From CAYRGY01 sp964424075 (GTDB lineage Bacteria; Patescibacteriota; Gracilibacteria; UBA1369): a stretch of DNA of 64,000 nucleotides. Numbering within the stretch: position 1 is the first letter of the stretch; each line of letters starts with the position of its first letter. The notes below the pieces were generated by a model that was not told where the DNA came from, made no database searches, and worked only from the letters and a program-made list of their open reading frames with translations. Made by a program: the position numbers and the translations under genes. Shown piece by piece: positions 1 to 7,558 of this stretch. The stretch covers positions 1-64,000 of the forward strand of contig CAYRGY010000002.1 of NCBI GenBank assembly GCA_964424075.1, in the 5' to 3' direction.

Positions 1-549
1 TCCCGAAGGAGTACCACCAGTTGCGCCCGTCCCTCCGGTGCCTCCTGTCGCGCCGCCGTTGCAGACGTCGCTGAGGATGCAGCCCATGGGGTCGAGTGCG
101 TCGATCGAGCCGTCGCAGTCGTCGTCACGGTTGTTGCCGCAGAACTCCCAGGGGTGGCATACGATCACCCCTGTGCTGTTGTCGCAGTCGAAGATGCCCT
201 GTCCGAGACAGGTCCCCGATTCGAAACCGCAGCACGTGCCAATCAGGGACTGGTTGTCCCCGCAGAGCAACCCACTGCTGGTTCCGCCAGAGGGCTGGAC
301 GTTTCCGCCCGTTCCTCCGACGATCACAGCGTTGCCAGTCCCGCCGGTGTTGGTAGCACCCGATGCTCCGCCGGTAACGGGAACGACGTTGCCGCCGCTG
401 CCGTCATCGGGGTATCGAGGACACTCCCAGTTGCCCAGACTTTCGTTGTAGACGGGGTAGGCGCCTGTTGTGGCGCAGTACCCGTCCGGCTCGCCCTGAC
501 ACGCCACTAGGGTGGCCAGGGTGACGAGAATGATCATGACTGTCTTCAC
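1..549 (-). CDS. Cys-rich lipoprotein with MopE-like motif, C-terminus cut by window edge
   Basis: The minus-strand frame is open for 183 codons from a GTG at 549 to the window edge. A GGAGG ribosome site lies just upstream of the GTG. The product begins with a short lipoprotein signal peptide ending in the lipobox LVAC, then has a Gly/Thr-rich linker (repeats of TGG), a Cys-rich middle, and the motif NNRDDDCDGSID, which resembles the metal-binding MopE motif common in myxobacterial surface proteins. A second Gly/Thr-rich stretch follows up to the edge. The gene lies 23 bases after the stop of the outer-membrane gene at 573-1769, so the two look like an operon. Base composition and codon use are GC-rich, unlike the AT-rich genes beyond 2 kb. 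The lipoprotein call follows from the signal; the function is unknown. Confidence 0.72.
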   Translation of the reverse strand, partial: MKTVMIILVTLATLVACQGEPDGYCATTGAYPVYNESLGNWECPRYPDDGSGGNVVPVTGGASGATNTGGTGNAVIVGGTGGNVQPSGGTSSGLLCGDNQSLIGTCCGFESGTCLGQGIFDCDNSTGVIVCHPWEFCGNNRDDDCDGSIDALDPMGCILSDVCNGGATGGTGGTGATGGTPSG

Positions 550-572
550 GTTTCCTCCTGGAAGATCCAGTC

Positions 573-1769
573 CTAGAACTGAATCCTTATGGGGTAAACC
601 ACCAGCTGCCAGTCGGCGAGCCGACCGTCCGCGTCAGGTGCGTCAGGGACAATCTCAGCTCCGTCAGGAGTGAGCGTTCCCTGCACCGCAGCTGTGCGGT
701 ATGTGGGGGTGTCGGTCAGCGTGCTGACCACCCCCAGCTCTAGGCCGAAGCCGTAGCTGTTGGCCAGCGGATATACCCCGAAGTCGAGGCCTGCGCCAAA
801 GCCGAGCTCGACATTGGTGTCAGACGGCCCGAAGACCATCTGCAGGTCCCGCTGTTGGCTCAGCGGGACTGTCGGATGATGGGCCACCCAGGGACCTAGG
901 GAGATGAAGCCCTCGATCCGCATCAGGTCGTCGAGCGGCTGAATCGACAGTCCGAACAGCGCACCGAAGTACGTGCTCATCATGTCGACATGGCCGTTCT
1001 GAACCTGAAGGTTCGGAACCATCCGGACTGGTTCCTGGCGCCAGGTGTGCATGAACTGCGCACCGACGATCAGGTTCCAGATGCCGTCGCCGTCGAGCTT
1101 GATGTCACCGCGCCCCTTGGCCACTGCCGAGTAGCGCATCGGATCATCGCCGTGGTCGATGGACAGTCCGAGACCGAAGTCCAGACTTCCATTCTTGGTC
1201 GACTCACGATCCCAGCGGGAACGATCGTCTTCCGAGACCAGCGCTTCGGGCTGAGGCGGAGGAGGCGCATAGAGCGCAACCTCTGCCGGAGTCACGCCTG
1301 CGGCCTTGTGGACCAGCGAGATGGTGACCGTTTCACCCTGAGGCGAAGGGTCCCGAACGGTTACGCCTTTGATGTCCGGAGTGACCCGGAACACCCAGGC
1401 GTTCCCGTAGGGAACACTGCAGTGATCGCCGACCCGACTCTGGCTCGAGCGCGGGACGCCGGTGATGGTGCCTGCCGCGTAAGTCGGGCAGAACAACTTC
1501 ACCTCAGTCAAGACGCCCTGAGCGGACGACTCGACCACGGCGGTCGCGCGGCCGACGCTGTCGGACCGCAACTCGGTGTTTACGTGCGCTTCCGTCTGGG
1601 AGACGAAGAGCGCGCACTTTTGGGACAGCCCCGGAGTCGCGGAGACCGCGAAATCTTCCGGGGTGAAGTCGCGGCACTGGCCGCCGACCGGCACCTCGCT
1701 CTGAGCGAGGGCCAACGTGTTCCACAGTACGACGAGGAGCGCCGCACCGAGGAGGGTGAGTAGTCGCAT
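573..1769 (-). CDS. Putative outer-membrane beta-barrel protein
   Basis: The 398-residue product starts with a clear signal peptide (MRLLTLLGAALLVVLW, cleavage near ALAQS). I chose the ATG at 1769 because an AAGGAGG site sits 8 bases upstream; an ATG at 1808 with its own AAGGGAG would add 13 residues. The N-terminal third looks like a globular periplasmic region. From about residue 190 on there are alternating Gly/aromatic strands (DFGLGLSID, FGAGLDFGVYPL, GFGLELGVV), and the chain ends in YPIRIQF, with the terminal aromatic residue expected of a BAM-inserted barrel. I cannot assign a named family. An outer-membrane protein is out of place in a Patescibacteria genome, and the gene is GC-rich, so acquisition from a diderm such as a Myxococcota-like bacterium is likely. 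Confidence 0.65.
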   Translation of the reverse strand: MRLLTLLGAALLVVLWNTLALAQSEVPVGGQCRDFTPEDFAVSATPGLSQKCALFVSQTEAHVNTELRSDSVGRATAVVESSAQGVLTEVKLFCPTYAAGTITGVPRSSQSRVGDHCSVPYGNAWVFRVTPDIKGVTVRDPSPQGETVTISLVHKAAGVTPAEVALYAPPPPQPEALVSEDDRSRWDRESTKNGSLDFGLGLSIDHGDDPMRYSAVAKGRGDIKLDGDGIWNLIVGAQFMHTWRQEPVRMVPNLQVQNGHVDMMSTYFGALFGLSIQPLDDLMRIEGFISLGPWVAHHPTVPLSQQRDLQMVFGPSDTNVELGFGAGLDFGVYPLANSYGFGLELGVVSTLTDTPTYRTAAVQGTLTPDGAEIVPDAPDADGRLADWQLVVYPIRIQF

Positions 1770-2148
1770 GTTAACGGCCTCCTTCGCCGCGTTGCAGTTT
1801 CGAGTCATAGAGAACTCCCTTTCTTTGTAAACCCAGGGAGCTCCCTGGAACTATTGTTTGAGCCAGAAGGTAAAAGTACATGTTTTGCTGTGTTATAGCA
1901 CCGCATGCACCAAAGCCAGAACACTGGTGGATGTGCTGGATTTGATACATGCGGTATTGTCTTGTTTTCAAGGAACTCAACTCAGAACTTATGACATAGT
2001 TCTGTCAATGATAAGAATAAATTCTAGTATTTTTTTTGCTTTTGTCAATGTTTTTTACGATTTGGCTTTCTGAAGCTCATTATTTTCAATACAAATTGAG
2101 CTTTGATATTACAAAAAAAGATGTAAGTTATTATTGTTTAATCGCCTT
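1770..2148. other. Intergenic junction between GC-rich and AT-rich DNA
   Basis: About 380 bases without a convincing gene. The composition changes from GC-rich to AT-rich over roughly 1850-1990. The left part holds the leader of the outer-membrane gene and a 16-base palindrome. The right part is the AT-rich upstream region of csaB. No RNA gene, direct repeat or integrase gene is visible. Confidence 0.6.
1833..1848. repeat. 16-base perfect palindrome upstream of the outer-membrane gene
   Basis: The sequence CCAGGGAGCTCCCTGG is its own reverse complement. It lies 64 bases upstream of the chosen start of the outer-membrane gene, right at the edge of the GC-rich piece. It could be an operator for a dimeric regulator, or a hairpin in the leader. 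No related copy was seen elsewhere in the window. Confidence 0.6.
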
Positions 2149-3237
2149 ATGAATATACAAATTCTGTTAATTGGAAATTACGGTATTAATAATCTCGGTG
2201 ATGAGGCTATTTGTGCCGGTATGCTAAATTTGCTTAGAAGTGCACAAAAAAGTGCTTCGATTGTTGTATTAAGCTCTAATCCTAAACTCACCAGCAAATT
2301 GCATCAATGTAAGAGTGCATATTTTTTTCCGGCCGGATTTAGATCGATTATTACGTCTTTATTTTCAGGCAAATTACTGAAAACATTTAATCAGTATATT
2401 AAGTCTAAATTAGTTGTTTTAGGTGGTGGAGGATTATTCTCCAATGAGAAAGGGGCATGTTTTATTTGGTTTATGCAAGTTTTGCCGGCTATTTTGCTTA
2501 GAAAAAAGCTGCTCTTAATGGCGCAGAGCTTTACACCGCTTCAGCGTAAAAAAGATTTGTGGTTGTTAAAATTTGTTCTAAAACGAGCTAATCTGATCAC
2601 AGTTAGAGATGAGGACTCTCAAAAATACTTAAAATCTTTAGGATTTAGAGCTCAACTATTAACTGATGCTGTACTAGGAATTGCCTATAACAATCCATCT
2701 TTTTATCGTAATAGCGATTATGTAGTACTTTCACTGAGGCAATGGAAAGGCATGGATGAAAATCTTAAGCAAATTGCAGATCTTATTGACTATATTTTTA
2801 TAAAATATCAGTGGAAAACTGTTTTTTTACCTCATCAAATAAATCAGAGTAGTGACCTTCATCAATATGATAAATTACAAATTTTAGTTAAGAATAAGCA
2901 AGCTTTAGTGGTTGAAGTGCCGCATAATTATGAGAGAGCAATTGATATTATTGGCAGGGCTAAGCTGGTAATAGGTATGAGACTTCATTCGATTATTTTC
3001 TCCTTGCTAACCAAGACTCCCTTTTTGGCTTTATCATATGATTCAAAAGTTAAGGGCTTTGTTAAATCCGTGGAATTATCAAATTTTGTTGATTTGGAAA
3101 ATTTAGTAGATACAGATTTACAAGTAATAGTTGATCAAATTATAAGAGATGAAGATTTGGTGAAAAATTTAGAAAAGCAAAAAATGCAAAAGACTTACTT
3201 GTTTTTTCAACATGAACAGTACTTGTCAGAGTTTTAA
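2149..3237 (+). CDS. csaB: Polysaccharide pyruvyl transferase (CsaB family)
   Basis: The 362-residue product transfers pyruvate to a cell-wall or surface polysaccharide. The N-terminus has the family pattern GNYGINNLGDEAI (about residues 9-21), followed by a Rossmann-like half with VVLGGGGLFSNE. The C-terminal half holds GRAKLVIGMRLHSIIF, which carries the conserved Arg-His of the family. In Firmicutes CsaB pyruvylates secondary wall polymer so that SLH-domain proteins can bind it, and this window encodes such a protein at 47391-50645. The ATG at 2149 is preferred over a TTG at 2134; there is no clear ribosome site. The gene is AT-rich and lies between two GC-rich islets. Confidence 0.85.
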   Translation: MNIQILLIGNYGINNLGDEAICAGMLNLLRSAQKSASIVVLSSNPKLTSKLHQCKSAYFFPAGFRSIITSLFSGKLLKTFNQYIKSKLVVLGGGGLFSNEKGACFIWFMQVLPAILLRKKLLLMAQSFTPLQRKKDLWLLKFVLKRANLITVRDEDSQKYLKSLGFRAQLLTDAVLGIAYNNPSFYRNSDYVVLSLRQWKGMDENLKQIADLIDYIFIKYQWKTVFLPHQINQSSDLHQYDKLQILVKNKQALVVEVPHNYERAIDIIGRAKLVIGMRLHSIIFSLLTKTPFLALSYDSKVKGFVKSVELSNFVDLENLVDTDLQVIVDQIIRDEDLVKNLEKQKMQKTYLFFQHEQYLSEF

Positions 3238-3348
3238 TTTATTGACTTATTTATTTTATTTGTTATTTTGCGCATAGTTGTCTGTTGAAATTCCTGGAAA
3301 TAGTTGAAGGGAGTTGCTCAGACTAGGACCCTTAGAAAGAAAGGCTCC

Positions 3349-3888
3349 ATGAAAACCATATCACTCTCGATCCTGGCAGTAGCGGTCTCGGTCGCTGCCT
3401 GCAACAAGGAAAAGAAAATAGAAAGCCAGGTGGAAGCGAGCGCCGACACGAAGGAGGGGGCAGCGTACCACTCCAATGTGACGGCGCAGAATCCGCAGCC
3501 GGAAGCGCCAGCTCAGGGCGCCCCAGATCCGGGTGTGCCTCCAGCTGCGAACACCGAACCGGACTCTGCTCAAGGGCAACCACAGTTCCTGGTGAGCACC
3601 GGGCTGGATCCGGTGGTGCTCAAGAATGGAGACAAGGTCGAGGTCGGTTATGCCGACATGGCCCGGTTTCTGTTCTTCTCTGGCGATCCAGCAAAGGGGG
3701 TACACGGCATGCCTCCTGACTGCAGTGATGTCGCCGTGCGCGGCCCGCTGCACGTGAAGAGCCTCGACGGCCAGTACTGCTGGGTGGTGTTTAGCCCCCA
3801 GATGGCCAAAATGGCGGCAGGCAGCTCCTCAGAAGCTGTCTGGGCAGTCGGCCAGAACACGGTTCAGTTTACAGTCGGGGTAAACTAA
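3349..3888 (+). CDS. GC-rich lipoprotein of unknown function
   Basis: The 179-residue product starts MKTISLSILAVAVSVAAC, a lipoprotein signal peptide with the lipobox VAAC. A charged and Pro/Ala/Gln-rich linker (about residues 20-80) follows, then a compact C-terminal domain containing two Cys (PDCSDVAV and GQYCWVVF) that could form a disulfide. A modest AAAGG site precedes the ATG. I do not recognise the domain. The gene is alone in a GC-rich islet (about 3290-3960) between csaB and rnhB, both AT-rich, so recent transfer from a GC-rich diderm is likely. The linker-plus-domain layout is typical of myxobacterial lipoproteins. Confidence 0.65.
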   Translation: MKTISLSILAVAVSVAACNKEKKIESQVEASADTKEGAAYHSNVTAQNPQPEAPAQGAPDPGVPPAANTEPDSAQGQPQFLVSTGLDPVVLKNGDKVEVGYADMARFLFFSGDPAKGVHGMPPDCSDVAVRGPLHVKSLDGQYCWVVFSPQMAKMAAGSSSEAVWAVGQNTVQFTVGVN

Positions 3889-3941
3889 CCAAGAGCGATC
3901 AAACCCCGGTTGGTTGTGGCCTCGTCCCTCGCGGGCGATGG

Positions 3942-4610
3942 TCACTTCCTTCCGGTGGTGCGATTTGATTTGGAGTCTTTCTTTCCTTTCTTCAAAGTGT
4001 CTTTTACCGGCTTATAGCTAAGTCGGTGTATTTTGGTAACGCCAAACTTTTTGATTGCCTGATGATGCTTGGTTGTTCCATAACCTTTATGCTCATCAAA
4101 AGAGTATTGAGGATAGTCTTCTGCATAATCGTCCATGATTCGATCACGAATGACTTTGGCAATAATGGAGGCGCAGGAAATTTCTGGAATTAGCGAATCA
4201 CCTTTAATGAGGGTTCTGAAAGGTATATTGAGTGTATTCTTCTTTTCTATTTTATCTTTACCATCGATGAAAACTAGATCAGGCCTGATGTCCAAGTCAC
4301 TAAGCGCTCTTTTGAAGGCCAACTGATTTGCTTTTGATAGCCCCAACTTGTCCACCTCCTGGGGTTCTACTATGCCTACACCGTAAATTCCCTTTTTGAT
4401 AAGAAGATCATAGGCTTTTTCTCGTTCGGCCTGATTCATCTGTTTGGAATCGGCAATTTTAATACCGGAAATTTCATTGGTTTCTATGAATGCGCATGCG
4501 ACAAGAGGACCTGCCCAAGGGCCACGTCCAACTTCATCCAGTCCGGCAATTATAATTTTATTATTGGAAGCTACACTTCTGTATTTTTTGTGATTTTGTT
4601 TCTTAGACAA
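3942..4610 (-). CDS. rnhB: Ribonuclease HII
   Basis: RNase HII cuts the RNA strand of RNA-DNA hybrids and removes single ribonucleotides from DNA. The 222-residue protein has the first catalytic block AGLDEVGRGPWAGPLV (about residues 22-37), the block IADSKQM, FIDGKD, and SIIAKVIRDRIMDDY carrying a further acidic ligand. HKGYGTTKHHQA is also typical. It appears to start at a TTG (4610), 18 bases after the rplS stop, and is probably cotranscribed with rplS. The last residues (about RTTGRK) are read from GC-rich sequence, so the 3' end seems to have been replaced when the neighbouring islet arrived. Confidence 0.92.
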   Translation of the reverse strand: MSKKQNHKKYRSVASNNKIIIAGLDEVGRGPWAGPLVACAFIETNEISGIKIADSKQMNQAEREKAYDLLIKKGIYGVGIVEPQEVDKLGLSKANQLAFKRALSDLDIRPDLVFIDGKDKIEKKNTLNIPFRTLIKGDSLIPEISCASIIAKVIRDRIMDDYAEDYPQYSFDEHKGYGTTKHHQAIKKFGVTKIHRLSYKPVKDTLKKGKKDSKSNRTTGRK

Positions 4611-4628
4611 ATTGAATGTAGTTGCGAA

Positions 4629-5210
4629 TTATTCCGCCTTTTCCTCCTTTTTTACTTCCTCTTTTGAGTCCTCAGGAGCCTCCTTAGCGGCAACTTCAGC
4701 CTCTTTCAATTCTTCTTTTGCTTCAGCAGCATCCGCTTTCAATTCTTCTTTTGCTTCAGCAGCATCCGCTTTCACCTCTTCTGCTGATTCTATAGCTGCT
4801 TTGGCTTCTTCTTCTATTTTAACTTTTTCTTGCATAGCTTCAACCAATTTTTTCTTCTCTCCGATGCGTTCTTTTAATCTGGCTGCTTTACCACTGATTT
4901 CACGCATGTAGTAAAGCTTTGATCTTCTGACTTTACCAACTCTGACAATTTCTATTTTAACAATTGTCGGAGAGAAAATGGGGAATATTTTTTCCACGCC
5001 TATTCCATCAACAATTTTTCTAACAGTAATAGTTTGATTAATTCCACTTCCATGACTGATTTTGATAACCAGACCTTCAAAGATCTGAGTTCTTTCCTTA
5101 CCTCCTTCTTTAATCCTTTGATGCACTTTTACTGTGCTTCCTGGTTTGATTTGTGGGATACTAGTCTTTTTTTGCTTAACTTCAATATCCTGAATTAATA
5201 AATTAGTCAT
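4629..5210 (-). CDS. rplS: Ribosomal protein L19 with long acidic/lysine-rich C-terminal extension
   Basis: L19 sits at the 30S-50S interface. The first ~115 of 193 residues match the family: KPGSTVKVHQRI, RTQIFEGLVI, TVRKIVDGIGVEKIFP and KVRRSKLYYMRE. The remaining ~78 residues form a Glu/Lys/Ala-rich segment that looks like a long charged helix and includes two exact copies of KADAAEAKEEL. L19 proteins are usually about 115 residues, so the tail is an addition. It starts at an ATG without an obvious ribosome site and lies upstream of rnhB on the same strand. Confidence 0.93.
   Translation of the reverse strand: MTNLLIQDIEVKQKKTSIPQIKPGSTVKVHQRIKEGGKERTQIFEGLVIKISHGSGINQTITVRKIVDGIGVEKIFPIFSPTIVKIEIVRVGKVRRSKLYYMREISGKAARLKERIGEKKKLVEAMQEKVKIEEEAKAAIESAEEVKADAAEAKEELKADAAEAKEELKEAEVAAKEAPEDSKEEVKKEEKAE
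4704..4769. repeat. Perfect 33-base tandem duplication inside rplS
   Basis: Positions 4704-4736 and 4737-4769 are identical 33-base units. They are in frame and encode the two adjacent 11-residue repeats in the L19 extension. The lack of silent changes between the copies suggests a recent slippage or duplication event. Confidence 0.88.
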
Positions 5211-5277
5211 GTCTTTAAACGTATTACTTAGAAATTTGCCAGTGCATATTAGGTATAGTTATACAAAATTGCAAGCG

Positions 5278-5841
5278 TTATTTGAGGTTTTTTTCGAGAG
5301 AATTGACGCTTACAATGTTCTCGGGGTCTTCAAGTAGATCGCTAAGGAATTTATCTTTGCATTTTCGGCGATATAAATAATCATCTTTACTCATAACACT
5401 GAAGCGGATTGGACGCGATGTTTCCAAGTTCATACTAAAATATTCCTCCAATCGATTCTTATCAATATCGCCAACTATTAATAAGTCAATATTGTTGTCT
5501 TTATTAATAAAAATTCCTGACAATACCAAAACGTCAACTTCACCCATTGAACAGATTTTCTTGGTTATATCATCTTTATTGCTGATTCCTTTAGTAATGA
5601 TGGATTTTAATTCATTATAAAAAATGAAATTCTTATTAACGGTATAATATTTCTTGCGATTGCGTAGTTTAGCTTTAAGAAGCCCCGTCTGCTTTAAATT
5701 GTCTAATTCTCTTCTGATGGAATTTATTTGTTCATTCAATTCTCGAGTCAATTCGCGTATGTAAAACTCTCCATCCGGATTTAAAAGGAAAATAGTTAGT
5801 AGTTTAACTCGGGTGGAAGAAGTGAATAACCTTTTCAGCAT
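5278..5841 (-). CDS. Winged-helix transcription regulator with nucleotidyltransferase-like C-terminal domain
   Basis: The 187-residue product begins with a winged-helix DNA-binding domain (about residues 1-80; FYIRELTRELNEQINSIRRE is the likely recognition part). The second half, around VLSGIFINKDNNIDLLIVGD, resembles the strand-turn region of MNT-type nucleotidyltransferase folds, seen in ArsR/MarR-like regulators of CPR and archaea. The usual catalytic GS...D..D pattern is only partly present, so activity is uncertain. I chose the ATG at 5841; an upstream ATG at 5886 would add 15 residues. The gene is alone between rplS and the LapA-like gene. Confidence 0.6.
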   Translation of the reverse strand: MLKRLFTSSTRVKLLTIFLLNPDGEFYIRELTRELNEQINSIRRELDNLKQTGLLKAKLRNRKKYYTVNKNFIFYNELKSIITKGISNKDDITKKICSMGEVDVLVLSGIFINKDNNIDLLIVGDIDKNRLEEYFSMNLETSRPIRFSVMSKDDYLYRRKCKDKFLSDLLEDPENIVSVNSLEKNLK

Positions 5842-5907
5842 AACTGCTTTGTATACATAATTTGTACAACCGTTGGAAATGTACAAGTTTTTGTATCAAG
5901 AAGCAAG

Positions 5908-6156
5908 TTAAAATTCTGCTCCGGGCGGTTCTTCGTCTTTTGAGGAAAGAATTGACTGGAATAGGCTGGCAGAAAGAAGGCCGGCAATGAAGCCGAGACC
6001 GATTAATGCCAGTAGTCCGAGCGAGGCGGTTGTTTGACCATCAAATTGGTAAATCAAAATCCAAATCCCTTCCAGGGTTTGAGCAATGTTTTGAAAAATC
6101 ACAATAGCTATAATAACAAAAACGAAGATTACAGCTGCAAGTAGGAATTGTTTCAT
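5908..6156 (-). CDS. Small two-span membrane protein, LapA-domain-like
   Basis: The 82-residue protein has two hydrophobic helices (about residues 4-22 and 44-66) with a short polar loop, and an acidic tail (DEEPPGAEF). The spacing and composition fit the LapA/DUF1049 group of small inner-membrane proteins. It follows tig by four bases, so it is probably translated from the same message. The assignment rests on topology and a few residues, and the function is not known. Confidence 0.5.
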   Translation of the reverse strand: MKQFLLAAVIFVFVIIAIVIFQNIAQTLEGIWILIYQFDGQTTASLGLLALIGLGFIAGLLSASLFQSILSSKDEEPPGAEF

Positions 6157-6160
6157 GTTG

Positions 6161-7426
6161 TTATTTTGTATACTTTTTTAGTAATTTTTCAAGCTTAATT
6201 CGGTTCTCAAGGCGCAGTTTTAAATGCTGCTGATCATGGTCATTAGGCTTAACATTCATTGTTTCCAGCAACTTTATTTCATCTTGAAAAGCCTTTTCTA
6301 ATTCATCAGGTTTGACTTCTATTTTATCTTTTTTGAAAACCTCCTGTATGCCGAATCTTGTTTTTAAACGCTTTTCTGCTTCAGATACTTTACTTTTCTT
6401 CAATTCTTCCTCAGTTTGTTGAGTAGCCTCCAAATATTGTTCAAATGCCACTCCCCTTTCTTTCATATCACGTTTTTGACTCTCCAACATGTAATTCACT
6501 TCCTGATCAATTAGAGGTTTGGGTAAATCAACCTTGGTACTTTCCATTATTTTTTCCAGAAGAATTCCTTCCAGTCGGGATGTTTCTTCTTCTTCTTTCA
6601 TGCGTTGCATGTTTTCTTTCAACATTTTGCGGAATTCTTCAACTGATTGCTTTTTACCGGATACCTTTTCTATTAATTCTTCATCAATTTCCGGGACTTT
6701 CATTTCTTCATGTCTGACCAATCTTACTTTAAAGACAACAACTTTTTTGCGGAAAGGCTCATGAAAATAATCTTCAGGAAAAGTGACCTTAATTTCCTTT
6801 TTATCACCTTTATTCATGCCAACCACTTGCTCCTCGAAACCAGGTATAAATGATTTATCCCCAAGTATTAGTGGATGATTCTTGCTGGAAGTATTATCTA
6901 GGGCATTACCATCTTCATCAAAACCGTCAAAATCAATTTCTACTCGATCACTAAGTTTAGCCGGGCGATCCGACTCAGTATAAATACTATGTGACTTCTG
7001 CATTCTGGTGAGCTCTTCTTTTATGTCTGAGTCTGAAACTTCAATTTTCTTTCTTTCCAACTTTAGTTTTTCATAACCGGAAACCTTAACATCAGGGTAA
7101 ATTGGAACAATTGCTTCATATTTAAGAGGCATTGGTTGTAAAAGATTTACCTGTGGTTGTCCGATTGCTTCAATTTTCTCTTTGGTAATTGCCTCGGTGT
7201 AGGTTACGGGTAAAGCCAGGTCTATGGCATTAGCTAGAATTGCTTCTTTATTTACATGCTGTTCAACCACTGAAGCCGGAATTTTACCTGGACGGAAACC
7301 CTTAACATTTATTTGCTGTGATAATTTTTGCAGGGCCTTTTGATAGTAGACCTGCATTTCTGCTTCTGTAAGTTCTATGACAACCTTTTGCTCTCCTTTA
7401 TTGGGTTTTTCCACTAAAATATTCAT
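6161..7426 (-). CDS. tig: Trigger factor chaperone
   Basis: Trigger factor binds the ribosome exit tunnel and shields nascent chains. The 421-residue protein has the ribosome-docking signature GFRPGKIPA (about residues 43-51), a peptidyl-prolyl isomerase-like domain (about 150-240; VEIDFDGF, PLILGDKSFIPGFEEQVVGM) and a long helical C-terminal domain. The length is close to the usual 430. It begins in an AT-rich leader with no clear ribosome site. It is divergent from the large unknown gene at 7559 and coupled to the LapA-like gene downstream. Confidence 0.95.
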   Translation of the reverse strand: MNILVEKPNKGEQKVVIELTEAEMQVYYQKALQKLSQQINVKGFRPGKIPASVVEQHVNKEAILANAIDLALPVTYTEAITKEKIEAIGQPQVNLLQPMPLKYEAIVPIYPDVKVSGYEKLKLERKKIEVSDSDIKEELTRMQKSHSIYTESDRPAKLSDRVEIDFDGFDEDGNALDNTSSKNHPLILGDKSFIPGFEEQVVGMNKGDKKEIKVTFPEDYFHEPFRKKVVVFKVRLVRHEEMKVPEIDEELIEKVSGKKQSVEEFRKMLKENMQRMKEEEETSRLEGILLEKIMESTKVDLPKPLIDQEVNYMLESQKRDMKERGVAFEQYLEATQQTEEELKKSKVSEAEKRLKTRFGIQEVFKKDKIEVKPDELEKAFQDEIKLLETMNVKPNDHDQQHLKLRLENRIKLEKLLKKYTK

Positions 7427-7524
7427 TTTGACGTTTTATTATTTTATTATGTAATACACTTTCTTCTTGTTTTGAAATCCACCGCATCTTAATCAAATAG
7501 TTCCTTTATTTCAAGGATTAAAAA

Positions 7525-7533
7525 TGATATAAT
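7525..7533 (+). promoter_or_regulatory. Extended -10 element for the 7.5-11.6 kb gene run
   Basis: TGATATAAT lies 26 bases before the ATG at 7559, in the gap between divergent tig and the unknown gene. The -35 region is poor (TTTATT at about 7505), as expected for an extended -10 promoter. This is a motif match only. Confidence 0.4.
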
Positions 7534-7558
7534 TAATAGATTATATAAACTTACTCAA

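Noticed and set aside
38..510. Plus-strand frames in the first 500 bases
   Set aside because: They are the complement of the Gly/Thr-repeat lipoprotein on the minus strand and have Pro/Arg-rich translations typical of shadow frames.
990..1763. 257-residue plus-strand frame opposite the outer-membrane gene
   Set aside because: It is a shadow of a GC-rich gene with signal peptide, ribosome site and barrel end on the other strand; the plus product is Arg/Pro-rich and has no start signal.
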